Positions 47,121 to 58,363 are shown, numbered from the stretch's first letter. The stretch is 64,000 bases of DNA from Pseudofabraea citricarpa (GCA_029641185.1 JAPWGK010000014.1:558001-622000), one strand, 5' to 3'. Notes: generated by a model from the letters alone, not told the origin. Numbers and translations are program-made.

Positions 47121-48710
47121 GCAAATCACAACTGTTAGTCCTGCATCGTTCGAAAGATAGATCTGAGTGAAGCAGTCTACCAATCCAGCAATTATGCCCT
47201 CTGCTGCGCTCCAGGTAAAAGAACATTTCCTGCTCAAGAGTGAATGTTATCTTGTTGAAAACTACCTAGGTAGATATCTGATCTCGAAGCTGCAGTTTTT
47301 GCTGATGGAGATGCACCGAGTCTGCTGTATCGCTGCGTGGGCGTTCGATGGGACAATGGACCTTCAACAGATAGCTGTCAGACGTACGGTGAGCATTCTT
47401 CAGGTGGACGATGGCATGAAGACGATGTTATGATGAACTCTCGATCACAGAAAGACGAGATGTCTAGAAAGAACTCTGGGTAGCCCAGTAGCACCCACCC
47501 ACCCACTGTCGAGAAAGATAACCAGAAACCCACGTGACATTTACTACACAGCCTGCATTGTTGAATAGCACGAGCGGGTTGACAGAAAATTTCTAAATTC
47601 CCAAATGTCAAGCATCGAGCCGTAAAGCTGCGTGCCTACCTAGGTTTAGCATCATCCACGAAGCCGTGAGCACGTAGCCGGGGTATGGTAGCCGAGACGC
47701 ATCAACAACTCCGGTCCTGATGCTAACGTGTTGCTCTGTGTACAGTTTATCGAGAAACTCTGTTAGAGCACGGCAATCTGTGCCTGAGTGGATGTCGATA
47801 TTCACAGGTCGGTTAGCACAATGTCCTATGTCCAATTACCTCGATAGAGCGGTCGAATCTTCATCGGCATCCTACCTAGGGCTAGGTACCCAGGCTCGCC
47901 AGGGAACTAAGGATACCAGACAACAAAGCTGAAATAAATAGCATGTAACGAATTACTCGGGTGCATCCGAAAACAACTTCTACCTACCTACCTAGTAAGT
48001 AAGTTACCGTAACCTGACAGCATAAGAGAGAGATGTAAAATGACAGGCATTAGTGAGTACTTCTCAAGAAAAAGAAGAAAGAAGAAAGAAAGAAAATCAC
48101 TCTTAAAAACGTCCTTTTGTTACCCTGACACGCTTAGCTTCAACCCCTCAACTAGCTCTACCCTCCTCTATCTTCTATCCTCCAGCTCTGCTCTGCTGTT
48201 GCTCAATCCTCCTCTTTCAAAGTCGTCTGCATAAGCAGGTAATAGAATAAAGTGAAAGATGGTAAGCGCTTTCGACAGAGATCAGTATTTATCCTTTAGT
48301 TGAGTAGTTGACAACCAAGAAGCTATTCCCTGAAGTTATTACAAGCCCCAGGGCAGAAAGATGTCGCATCAGGCACGAATCAGCAAATCACAAGATCACC
48401 AAATCACGAAGATCCCAAAAGCCGATCAGAAGTAGAGAAGAAACAGGACATGTTTTTCAAATCTCTCTAAAAAGCACCTTCCATCTCCTCGTCTAAAAAA
48501 AAAAACGTCCAAAAAAAAAAAAACCTTTCCACAGTATCTGTCTCCTCTCAAATCACGCCCAAGCATCTCGGTCCAAAAAAGGCAAAACTCCGTCCCCGAA
48601 AAAATGTGAATCCCATGGTGCATACACCATGTCTCGTTCGCGCCTCAAACTAAGATTATCCCCAGAATAATTTGGTCATTGACCGTCCGTCGTTGCGAGA
48701 GAGGGTGACT
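47121..48710. other. gene-empty region with fragments and A-tracts
   Basis: About 1.6 kb. A minus-strand frame near 47835-47608 (LTEFLDKLYTEQ, LTASWMMLNLGRHAA) has coding-like composition but matches nothing I know, and may belong to the decayed patch to its left. Two A-runs lie near 48497-48524. Much of the rest is probably the 3' region of the small secreted protein gene. Confidence 0.3.
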
Positions 48711-48945
48711 CTATGCGGCAACGGTGGGCTTGTTGACACCAGTGGAGCTGAAGGCAACAACGTTTCCGCTGGCGTCGCTCATGGCTGCAACTTCGGCTCC
48801 GACTTGGGGAGTACGGGGGACGACGGCTGGGGATGGGTGTTAGTCAGCTATACCAGAGAGAGAGAGAGAGAGAAGCACAAGACGTACCTGGAGCAGCAAA
48901 GGCAACGGCCAAAAGGGTGGCGAAGGTGATGAGAGTGAATTGCAT
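48711..48945 (-). CDS. small secreted peptide (57 residues)
   Basis: Two exons on the minus strand: 48945-48888 and 48826-48711, separated by a 61 bp intron with GTACGT donor, CTGACTAAC branch site and CCCAG acceptor. The product starts MQFTLITFATLLAVAFAAP, an archetypal signal peptide, and continues with AVVPRTPQVGAEVAAMSDAS to a stop after PTVAA. There are no cysteines. The intron contains an AG microsatellite. Too short for most gene finders. It could be a secreted peptide or a cell-wall-associated small protein. No function can be given. Confidence 0.7.
48855..48873. repeat. AG microsatellite inside an intron
   Basis: About nine AG units (CT on the coding minus strand) lie within the intron of the small secreted peptide gene. 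On the transcript this forms a pyrimidine tract between donor and branch site. Confidence 0.85.
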
Positions 48946-50209
48946 CTTGACGGTAGTGATTTGTTCTTTGAAAGAAGAAGGGTAGTTGAGAGAGTGTGAT
49001 GAAAAGGGTCGTCCGGCGACAAAGTGTTGTATAAAAAGCTCGACAGGTGAAAAAACTGATGTAAAGACGGCGGTAGAACAAGGTCTAGAAGAGTATTTTT
49101 AATTTGGCTTGTGGACTGAAGAGAACGGAATGGAATGAAGAAAGGAAACTGAACAGAGAGATGGGAGCAGGTATTATTTGTACTCTGCCAAGGAGGCTGA
49201 GTTGGGGATCTCGTCCATCCGGGAACTTCTCAAAACATCAAATCATACTCTGGACCCCTACCCCTCGTATTATTTTCTTTGAGGTCCGGTAAGGTAGGGG
49301 GAGGGGGAAGGGGGAGGGTCCATACGCCAATGTTCTTGCGGTTGCTTGGTACACTTGGTAGCTGATATCGCCTCCCATATTGACTGATGCTGTGGCCGGA
49401 GAGGATGGAGAAGTGGGCTCAAGGTTCCGGAGCTTCAGAGATCCTTCAGAGATCCAGGTTCATTGACGGGTTAAGGTGCAGCACATCAGCAGCATGGTGC
49501 GACCCAGCCGGTTTGAAAGTCAGACCTAATCGCGCATAAGCACTTTTGCAGCCCACAAGCATCCACCGCCGACGCCCTGTAAAGAGTGGAAACGTGGACG
49601 ATGCGTAGCTATTTCAGGTTATTTCGTGAAATTGGGGGAAGATCATCCGAAATCTCTCGGAGGCTCAGGCTTATGAGACGAGCCTCAAACGTGCTTTGCC
49701 CTTAGCGAGAAGGTTAATCTGGCCGAACCCCTGTGCTCAAGAGCTGGAAGTGCTGTTGTCCGGTCTCAGGATCCTCGCGCGACTGGTGACACCTTCCATC
49801 CTCTTCAGATGATGGGTTTGGCGCATAATGCCAGGAGCTGTCAAGTCAAGCTTTTTGGATGACGGGGTGGTGAAGGGGAGGTGAAGGGGTGTGATGGGGC
49901 ATTATTGACGTCGTCGTCGTCCTTGTTGTTTCGCGAGCGAGATGATCATGTGATATAGCACGGCATGTGATATCAGATGATGACCACATCATGTGACCGC
50001 TACGATTACGGAGCAACTCTTCTTATCGATGCAGCTCTGGCTTGTTTGGTGACGGCGTCACATAATGACCCCGCCATCCGGCGCCAGTCCACCCCTCACC
50101 CAGCCTCCCAACCTCCAACCTCCAACCTTCCGACCTTCTCCTCTGGTCTCCGCACCTCGAACTTTCAAGACAACCCACAGAACGACAGACAACCTCAACA
50201 CTGGCAACC
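48946..50209. other. divergent intergenic region
   Basis: About 1.26 kb between the starts of the small secreted peptide gene (minus) and the AMMECR1-domain gene (plus). A G-rich patch at 49295-49319 (ggtagggggaggggg type) is the only conspicuous element. No gene is recognised. Confidence 0.35.
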
Positions 50210-51097
50210 ATGGCAACCGTCGAGCACTGTCTGTACTGTTTCGAGGCTCTGAGCGCCAGCCTGGAGAAGCGGACCCCAATGAGCTTATACCAAGTCCAGA
50301 GCTCGTGGGCCGACTATCCCAAGGGACTCGAGCACGACGAACCCGAGATCGAGGTCGGGGGAGAAGAAGACGAGGAAGGACTCGCATCCAAGGCCGGATC
50401 TGTAGGGGCAAATGCTCGACCACGCAACCCAGCACTCGATGAGCTCTCGAGCAGCTCGACTCCCTCGTCCAACTCGTCGCTCTCTCTGGCACCCTCGACC
50501 AATGCCACCACGCCCGCATCATCCACCACGTCGTTCACGCCCATCGGCATGGGGCGCCGCACGTCGCAGCGCAACGAGTCCATCAGCGAGTCGCCCTTGT
50601 TCGTGACGTGGAACACGGTGTCAGCCCACTCAGCGTACCGGAACCTCCGAGGCTGCATCGGGACCTTCGAAGCGCAGCCGCTGTCGTCGGGTCTGTCGTC
50701 GTACGCGCTGACATCGGCCCTGGAGGATACGCGCTTCTCGCCCATCGCGGCGGCCGAGCTGCCTAGCCTCGAGGTGTCGGTCACGCTGCTGACGGACTTC
50801 GAACAGGCTCGGGACGCGATGGATTGGGATCTGGGCGTGCATGGTCTCCGCATCAGCTTCTACTACCGCAATCGCAGGTACGGCTCTTGCTACCTCCCGG
50901 ATGTCGCACCCGAGCAGGGCTGGGATAAGGAGGAGACCATCGTCAGCCTGATGCGCAAGGCCGGCTGGATTGGCAAGAAGGAACGCTGGAACGAGGTGGG
51001 GGATCTCAAGGTGGTGCGGTTCCAGGGTAAGGCCGAAAGTCTGGATTATGCCGAGTACAAGGCGTGGAAAGAGTGGGTTGAGAAGGGCAAGAAGTGA
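50210..51097 (+). CDS. AMMECR1 domain protein
   Basis: Intronless gene for 295 residues containing the conserved AMMECR1 domain of unknown biochemical function, found in archaea and eukaryotes. The start MATVEHCLYCFEALSASLE is typical of the family. The signature LRGCIGTFE follows at about residue 141. Next come ALTSALEDTRFSPIAAAELP, VSVTLLTDFE, DWDLGVHGLRISFYY, LPDVAPEQGWDKEET and the Gly/Trp-rich C-terminal part. Between the first helix and the TWNTV strand, fungal-type low-complexity sequence of about 90 residues (acidic, then Ser/Thr-rich) is inserted. The coding region is GC-rich compared with the left half of the window. Confidence 0.95.
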   Translation: MATVEHCLYCFEALSASLEKRTPMSLYQVQSSWADYPKGLEHDEPEIEVGGEEDEEGLASKAGSVGANARPRNPALDELSSSSTPSSNSSLSLAPSTNATTPASSTTSFTPIGMGRRTSQRNESISESPLFVTWNTVSAHSAYRNLRGCIGTFEAQPLSSGLSSYALTSALEDTRFSPIAAAELPSLEVSVTLLTDFEQARDAMDWDLGVHGLRISFYYRNRRYGSCYLPDVAPEQGWDKEETIVSLMRKAGWIGKKERWNEVGDLKVVRFQGKAESLDYAEYKAWKEWVEKGKK

Positions 51098-51523
51098 TGA
51101 TGCTGATGATTGGAGTTGGGATAGATGGGATTGTTTTCAGGCGTTTCATCCGGACCGGATGGGGTATGGGGTATGGGGTTCAGGGGACTGGATATGAATA
51201 GTGCGCATGTATGCATGGGACCTTTTCATCGGTACTTGAGGAAGAGGATAAAGACATTTTTGCTCCATGTCTGTTAGCACGGCATACAGGGAGACTTCAC
51301 GGGGTTGGTTACTTTAGACGATACATCAAATCACATTCGACTCAAATTATCATTTATTTCCTACCGTTGAGCTGAAGCAGTGAATCTCGACACGCAGGTA
51401 GGTAGATGGTTAGCTAGCTCTATCAAGTTTAGTTCCTAGAGAGAGAGCTACGAATCGAAAGAATAAATCTGTATGTAGTACAATACATCTCTCATAATAA
51501 GACACCCACCCCATACTACCCCC

Positions 51524-51564
51524 GAAAAGAAAAGAAAAGAAAAGAAAAGAAAAGAAAAGAAAAG
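51524..51564. repeat. GAAAA pentanucleotide microsatellite
   Basis: About eight tandem gaaaa units on the plus strand. Confidence 0.9.
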
Positions 51565-52403
51565 GGAAGAAAACGCTCTTGTTCATGCGATGCTATCCCA
51601 TGCTATCCCGTTTAACATTTAGGATCTGTCTCTTTTTTCTCTCCTCATCTTTCCCCCTTCTTTTATTCTTCTATCTCTTTTCTTCTCTCTTTTCTGTCTT
51701 CCTCCCTCCGAAAGGAAAACGCAAAGTGCAAAAGAAGGAGAAGGAAAGAGAAGAGAGAGAGAGAACTAGGTGGGTACGGGTAGTGATAAGTAATAGCTGA
51801 AGGAGAAAAAAGAAGAAAAGAAGAAGAAGAAAAGAAAAGAAAAGAAGAAGAAAAGAAAAGAAAAGAAGAGAAAAGAAAGTAGCTAATCCCCGATCCTTCC
51901 ACTAATCTCTCCTAATCATCTCTTTTTCTTTACCTTTCAAACATCTAATTTCCACTTCCATCGCTAGATACTTGTTAGTTCAAACGAGCTATGAGGAGGT
52001 CTACTTGAATTTGTTTAGGCGGTGGGAAAGAAGAGTCGAGTCGAGGGAAGAGAAGAGAAAAAGAAAAAAAGGAAAGGAGAAGAAAAGTCAGCTGGTTTAT
52101 TTTAGTAGTCTTAAATCATCATTACCGTTAGGTACGTGATATACTCAGCTAGGTTAGGGATCTCTATCTCTATCTCTTCGTCTTTCACTTGCACTTTCGC
52201 TCTTAATCCCACCCACCCAGCTACTCATACACGCTTTCACATACTCATACTCATACATACTTGCACACAACTTATACTCACTCACTAACTCACTCACTCT
52301 CACTCTCACTCTCTTCAGACGCAAATTGAATTTTTGAAATGTTTTCTTCGCTTTTCCTTCTAATCCACACATCCACACATAGATAGATACAATACGAGTC
52401 TGT

Positions 52404-52480
52404 CCATCCATCCATCCATCCATCCATTTCTCAAGTTCCCCCTACTGAGGATGAGCCTGCTTATCTACCTACCTACCTAC
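52404..52480. repeat. CATC and TACC tetranucleotide microsatellites
   Basis: About six CATC units (52404-52427) and, a little further, about four CTAC units (52465-52480). Confidence 0.85.
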
Positions 52481-53093
52481 CTGCCTACATAAGAGTAAAC
52501 AAGAGTAAACAAGCAAGCAAGTAATCAAAGGCCGAGAGAAAGGAGAAGAGAAGAGTGGGACTCTCACAAACACTCCCTTCACATCCCATCCACATCCACA
52601 TCCACGCAATCCTTTAGCACCTCCTATCCACGCAAGTAGCAACCAAGACAAACCGCGCGGGAAACCAGGTGCGTGCTATGCGATGCTATGCTATGCCATG
52701 CCGTGCCATGCAGTTCAGAAGGCGAAAAAGGTAAAAGCAAAAAGCATCAAGGGTGGAGTAGATATATGGAAGGGGTAGGAGAGAGGTAAGACCGTATATG
52801 GTGTATGAGGTATCGCTCCTCGCGGTGAAGAACAAGCACAAAAGAAAAAGAAAAAGTGAAAGTGAAAAAAGCAAATGCGGTGACGACGAGAGAAGAAGCT
52901 CGTCGTCTTTTTTGTTGGCCGAGAAGAAAGGGGGGTATCCGCATATTCGTAAAGCTCATCATTGACCTCCCAAATGCTCCCTTGCTCCCGTGCCCAAATC
53001 ATGTCCCATCATTATCAATCGTGAGATCCGTACTATGCACCGATCCATGTCTCGCTCGCTCGCTTACTCGTTTGCTCGCAGCACGCAACCAAC

Positions 53094-53120
53094 ACCAGAC
53101 CAGACCAGACCAGACCAGAT
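53094..53120. repeat. CCAGA pentanucleotide repeat
   Basis: About five tandem ccaga units within the 3' spacer of the Ras-like gene. Confidence 0.85.
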
Positions 53121-53318
53121 CCTCCATCTGGCAAAAACGTAAAAAGGAAAAACCGACCCAAACAGAACTTAATACCCAGACAAAATCCACCCGTAGCCAA
53201 AGAAGCGAGGCCCAGTCCCTTATGTAAAGTGATGTGATGTCCCTCTTCTGTACCCGATAGTAACGCCATGTCGTAACCAATGAATGATTTTGAGTCACCA
53301 GCACCAGTCGTCAACACT

Positions 53319-54188
53319 TCAACAGCGCCAGCATTTCAGCCTCTCAAAGAAGTTGATCCAGCGACCTTTGATAAGCTCCTTGCCCTTGACCTCCTCAGAT
53401 GCGTCTTCCTCGTGTGATGATGCTGGTGGGAGAGGGCTCAAGGGCGCCGTCACAGCATGTTGTGTGAGAGCTGGGTTGGGCAGGAGTAGTTGATCAGGGA
53501 ACATGTGAGTAGGCTCCACCAGTTCAGGTTCGCGGTTCCTGGCTTCTGCGACTCTCTTGATGAGTAGGTTCAAGGTCTCGTTGATGTTGACTTTGTTTCT
53601 CGCGCTGGTCTCCATAAAGCCGCATCCATGTGCGCGTGCCCATCTCAACCCCTCTTGGGCGTCCACCTTTCGGTTTTGTTGCAAGTCACATTTGTTGCCG
53701 ACTACGATCTTGATTGGAGGGACAAGGGGTGGTGCATCTTTTCCATGCTGCTCGGTCTCATGCTTGGCTTCCTCACGCTGTTCATACATGGTGTCAATCT
53801 TGCTGTTGAAGTCTTCGAGTTCCTGGAAAGACTTTGGGTTGGTTATATCATATACCATCAGGAACGCCTCGCTGTCCCGGTGGAGGTACTCCCACAGACC
53901 TCGATATTCCTCCTGACCGGCCGTGTCTATGATGACGATGGTGTAGTCGATACCCTCCACATTGCGCGTGATGGTGTATGAGTCCTCAATGGTGGGATCA
54001 TATTCGTGTCTCCAGGTAGAGCGCACCAAGCGGACCGTGATACATGATTTTCCAGTGCCCCCGTCGCCACAGATTGTCACAGTAATCTTTTTCATAGGTC
54101 CTGTGAACGTCGGGTCCACAGGCTGCGAAGCATAAACAGGCTCGTTGCCTGGATTATATACTGGTAGGTACTGGAAAGGCTCGGACAT
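53319..54188 (-). CDS. Ras-like small GTPase with N-terminal extension
   Basis: Intronless gene for a 289-residue Ras-superfamily GTPase. About 32 extra residues precede the G domain. The G boxes are GDGGTGKS (P-loop), YDPTIEDSYT (switch I/effector), DTAGQEEYRGLW (switch II), GNKCDL and ETSA. The 'DPTIEDSY' effector region is Ras/Rap-like. A hydrophilic insert of about 20 residues (near HETEQHGKDAPPLVPP) lies before the GNKCDL strand, and a long tail ends with basic/hydrophobic residues and CWRC. The terminal four residues have the geometry of a CaaX prenylation box, but with Arg at the third position, so lipidation is uncertain. Likely a membrane-linked signalling switch. No specific pathway can be assigned. 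The ATG at 54188 is the only suitable start. Confidence 0.92.
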   Translation of the reverse strand: MSEPFQYLPVYNPGNEPVYASQPVDPTFTGPMKKITVTICGDGGTGKSCITVRLVRSTWRHEYDPTIEDSYTITRNVEGIDYTIVIIDTAGQEEYRGLWEYLHRDSEAFLMVYDITNPKSFQELEDFNSKIDTMYEQREEAKHETEQHGKDAPPLVPPIKIVVGNKCDLQQNRKVDAQEGLRWARAHGCGFMETSARNKVNINETLNLLIKRVAEARNREPELVEPTHMFPDQLLLPNPALTQHAVTAPLSPLPPASSHEEDASEEVKGKELIKGRWINFFERLKCWRC

Positions 54189-56239
54189 CTACACTGGGAG
54201 TATGGGAGTAGCGTGGCTGGGGGGGTGCGGCTTGGGGGAGCAGCAGCTGGTAACTTTCCGGAGCTCGTAGGCTGTGTGTAAGCGCGTGAGGAGGGGTGCA
54301 AAGCTCGTGATAGCGACGCAAACCGGAATGCGCGTGGTCGATTACGCCCGCCTTGTTGGAAGCGCGTGCGAAGTGAAGGTCGCCCGGACGATATCAGTCG
54401 TCAATGTAAACGTCGGGGGCAAGTTGAGCGTGGAGAAGGTGAAGATGTACGTTGTGGGCTCGAGGTTGGAGGTGGAAGTTGGAATTGACGAGGGACGCTG
54501 AAGGAAGATGTGAGGTTCGAGATTCAACAACCCGTCTTCCTCTTCGTGGGCGGCACGGAAGCCCTATTTTTCCATCTCCTCGTGACCGACCGGGTCGAAT
54601 GATCCTCGCGCCTCAGACGGCCTCGCTCCCGTGTGTATATGTGGTTGTCGATGGGATTTCTCGGTGTTGCAGTTGCAGGAACAGGATGACGGACGACGCT
54701 CGACTGGCGACAACAGCAGCAACCAACGACCAACGGCAGAATAGAGTTCAGTGGATTGGGAGATCGGGCCCTGGACACACGAGCAGACTAAACCAAACGA
54801 GAGAAAGATCCTCCCTGCAGCCTTCTTTCCTAGTCGCAATCCAAACCCACCTTTCCTTCTTCTGGCTTTCAACCTTCAGGACCAGCACGACAAGAGAAGA
54901 CACAACAGCACAAGAGACGACGAGATGAAGCACCATGAGATGGAATGAAGATTGGGGTTTGACTCAACAGCAAGGACAGTGTGCTTTGATGGGCGCAAGA
55001 GACACTTAAGGGTTCAGGTATTACAGTATGGGCAAGGGTAGGAGTACATTGTATGGGTCTCCAGCCACGCATCCACGTTTAGGAAGGTGGAAGGTGGAAG
55101 GTGCCTCTGCCTCGGAGCTTTTGACTTGCTTCGTGGCGGGGGCGAGGGGAACATGTCTCGATTGGGCCATCCGAGCTTCTGGAGGAGGAGGAGGAGGAGG
55201 AGGAGGAGACAATACAATAAGCAGAGAAGACAGAGACAGAGAGGAAGACTCGAGGTAAGTGGTCATTCTGCTCCAACCATGATGTCTACGGTAACTACGG
55301 AGCTCACTACACTTCTCAACCATCTACGGATTCACGACCGAGGAAACCTTCTTGAGAATCAATTGTATCAATTACGCTACCGGTATGCAAGCTCCATCCA
55401 TCTCCATCCGTCCTAGGGAATAGCTTCCAGACCAATAACTACTTCAGCGGAACAAGCCCACACCACCGAGGGACCAAGCAATAGAAGAAGAAGCAAAAAA
55501 CGGATGACGAAACAAATCCACCTCTAAAGAAGAAAAGAAGAAGAGAAAAAACGCTTTGATCGCGACTTACAGAACCGAGCATCTGTGTCCTCTCATCCAA
55601 TTCATCCAATTCATTCAACTCTTGGTCCGCTCATCCATCCATCACGACAGCACTAGGCACACATGCTTTACAAAAAGGTTCCCCATCACATCATCGACCC
55701 CTCCCGTTCCTCCTAATTGCTCTTCGGAAGGAGAAAAGGAATGAATCAGAGACAGACGGAAAGAAAGCACCGTTGAAGGCTGGTTGGTGGCCATGCAGAT
55801 CTTGATACCCAATGCCCCTCCAATCGTTGACACCGATGACGCCAAGGAATCCTCGAATGACCCGACAGAGAGGGACGTGAGCGGCGCTACTGTACTTGCT
55901 ATCTTCCTTTTATATGGCGGTGAAGTGGATTGCTTATCTCGAGAATGCGACGACGGTGCTTCTTGAGCATGCCACTCCTCAGCTACAGTCGTGTTCCGAA
56001 GTTCGTTCTAGACGTCCGAAGCCATCGTTGTAATATGGCATGGGTGTCACGGATCGACTTCTGAGATATCTTGGACGCATGTGAGTGGGCGGGCTCATCT
56101 AGCTACTCAATAACTGTTCGGCGTTAAGATCGCATACGGTAAGAGGTAAGAACAGCAACGTCCTTCTTTTGTCTATTTACTTCTATCGTCATAATGCTAT
56201 GTTCATCCAAACTCATATCTCATGAATCCTCTTTCTCAT
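54189..56239. other. long promoter/5' region of the Ras-like gene
   Basis: About 2 kb upstream of the Ras-like gene, ending at the 3' end of the decarboxylase gene. Long frames on both strands near 54450-54930 are not conserved-looking and overlap each other. A GGA microsatellite lies at 55181-55208. The GC-rich, repeat-rich look fits a long regulated promoter and 5' UTR. Confidence 0.4.
55181..55208. repeat. GGA trinucleotide microsatellite
   Basis: About nine uninterrupted gga units on the plus strand. Confidence 0.9.
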
Positions 56240-57991
56240 CTAAATATCCTTCCCAGCCTCAACAATTGCCTTGATTAAACCATCTACCGTCCCTCTCCTG
56301 GTTTGCGAATTAACAACGACTCTAAAGAAGCTTCCCTGGTCGCCGGGCGCATAATCAACCAAGAATCCAGCAGAGATGAGTTTCTGCGAGATGGCACTAG
56401 TTGTGCGCGTGTTCTCTGCGTTCTCCGCATGTAATTTTCCTCCCTTGGCGTAGTAGAAGCATACTTGCAAGCAGGGGGGAGGATTCTCGGAGACGAGCAC
56501 GAAATCCGCATGTTGAGCGATGCTCGTCGCAAGATGTGATGCGATGGAGAATGCATGATCGACTTGTGCTTCGAAGCCCGATGCGCCATAGTAGATCCAG
56601 GATAGTGCGAGCTTGAGACTGTCTCCTCGTCTACCACACTGGAGTGTCAGGTCGGCTAAATCCCACACCTCGCCTCCGTCGTTACTTTCGTGAAAGAGAT
56701 ACCCAGCTGGTAAGGTGTTGGCTTTGTGGAATGTCCTCAAATCTGGACCGAGGAGGAATGAGCAGGTGACTGGAACTCCCATCATCTTGTGGGGGTTCAC
56801 AGCGAGAGAATCCGCAAGCTCGGCACCGGCCAACTTGTGCTTTTGCTTAGATGAGAAGATTACAGATCCTCCCCAACTTCCATCGACATGCATCCAAAGT
56901 TTATGCTTCTTACAGATCTTAGAGATTTCGACGAATGGGTCAAAAGATCCGAGGACTGTGGTGCCTGCTGTGGCATTCACATAGAATGGTGTCTTGCCTT
57001 CTGACTTGGCTTGCACGGCGAGCTTCTCTAATTCTGCGGCAATCATACGGCCCTGCGCATCCACTGGAACCGGCCACACATTATCTGAACCGAGACCACA
57101 CATCTGAGCCGCTTTCTCTAGTGAATAATGACCATGTGCACTTGTGAACAGAATGAATTGGTGGTTCCCGTTGCCGGAGGTCTTGGTCTCAGGGTAGAGG
57201 TTGTTCCGGGCTATAATTATTGAAGTGGTATTAGAAGCACTGCCTCCTTGGGTTGAAATTCCTCCAGCATGTTGGCCAGTGAACCCGAATAGGCTAGCAA
57301 ATGTCCGAGCCGTGGTCTTCTCAATGACCGTAAGAGCTGGAGAAACTTGGAAAACATGCACCTGTTCTCGTTCAGCGACTGCTTGCTTGAGTTTCGAGAC
57401 CGGAGTACTCACATTCGTGTTCAGCACTGCCAGAAGGAGTTCCGAGATGACACCAACCTAAGCTACTTAGCTCATGACCCGGGCTTTGGATATTCTCGTC
57501 ACCTACCGCATTCGTGCTGCTGTACAGCTTATCTAGAAATCCTTGATCCCACGTATTTACGCTGTACTTGAGCACTTGCTCAACCGTCTCTAATAAGCCC
57601 TCTTTGCCCCTCGCATCACCAGGAAGATCAAAATTCATCAACTTAACCAGCTTCTCGGGTTTATGATGTTCGAGCAGACTGGTTCTTGGACCACCACCCG
57701 GGAGAGCGAGTCCATGACCCGAGCTCTTGGAAGCAGCATCCTCATCAGCTGCTCGTACAAAGGGAACTATAAGCGACTGAACTGCTTGCAACAACTTTGA
57801 GTACGACGCCAAAAAGTCAGCAAAGTTAACTTTTTTTTAATTTGGTTTTTTTCTCTCCGTCGCGCCGCCGCTGCTGTGCAACGTGGGGCCCGAACAGAAG
57901 AAAAAATATGTACCTCGGAAAGTTCACCAGCTCGATTGAGGGGCTGCTCTGTCCCGTTCTGAGTCGCGATTCCAACGCCATTTGGTGCCAT
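56240..57991 (-). CDS. group II PLP-dependent decarboxylase
   Basis: Pyridoxal-phosphate amino-acid decarboxylase of 510 residues, resembling glutamate or cysteine-sulfinate decarboxylases. Exons on the minus strand: 57991-57914, 57794-57507, 57457-57413, 57361-56240. The joins restore GELSELLQAVQSLI, STNAVGVISELLLAVLNTN and NTNVHVFQVSPALTVIEK. Family signs: GGISTQGGSASNTTS, TSAHGHYSLEKAAQMCGLG, NATAGTTVLGSFDP, HKLWMHVDGSWGG and the PLP lysine in NPHKMMGVP. The third intron (57362-57412, 51 bp) is in frame with no stop, so unspliced transcripts would add 17 residues (VSTPV...AEREQ). Likely cytosolic. The substrate is unproven. It is divergent from Nop9 across 372 bp. Confidence 0.93.
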
Positions 57992-58363
57992 GTTGAAATT
58001 ATCAAGGAGATGCAATACAATGTACAGGAAAATAAAGAGGATGAGATGAATGGAGCCGTCATGAACATGCTACCAAAGACATACTAAAGGCCTTTAATGA
58101 CGTGACTCGCGCACGTGATATGTATGCGGCCACACTGAGCAAGTGAGGGGTGTGGATAGAGTAAATGACCGCAGCAGATAAGTCAGCATTAGCACCGAGA
58201 ATGGTCCAATCTAGTGGTTGAAGACTCCATCCACGCCCAGTTACTCACCGCCTTGGATCGTGCAGCAGAATCGAAAATATCAAAATATTTTGTCCAAGTC
58301 GCTGAGACTGCCGCGAGGGAAAGCAAACCGTACAAAGCTGCATATCCCCTACTACCGTCCACG
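57992..58363. promoter_or_regulatory. divergent promoter, decarboxylase and Nop9
   Basis: 372 bp between two divergent starts. The frame of Nop9 is open back to a GTG at 58214 without another ATG, so part of this may be 5' UTR. No classical TATA box is recognised. Confidence 0.4.

Larger units (their letters stand above)
51098..53318. other. 2.2 kb spacer of polypurine and polypyrimidine tracts
   Basis: This lies between the converging 3' ends of the AMMECR1 and Ras-like genes. No coding potential. The plus strand is purine-rich at about 51520-51565, 51720-51880 and 52030-52090, and pyrimidine-rich at 51630-51715 and 52160-52480, with several short tandem repeats. It probably contains long 3' UTRs. 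Confidence 0.6.

Noticed and set aside
52154..53002. Several cysteine- or Phe-rich short frames in the 51-53 kb spacer
   Set aside because: They are translations of simple repeats and polypyrimidine tracts.
54452..54928. 158-residue plus-strand frame upstream of the Ras-like gene
   Set aside because: No domain, no signal, overlapped by equally long frames on the other strand. Typical of GC-rich promoter sequence.
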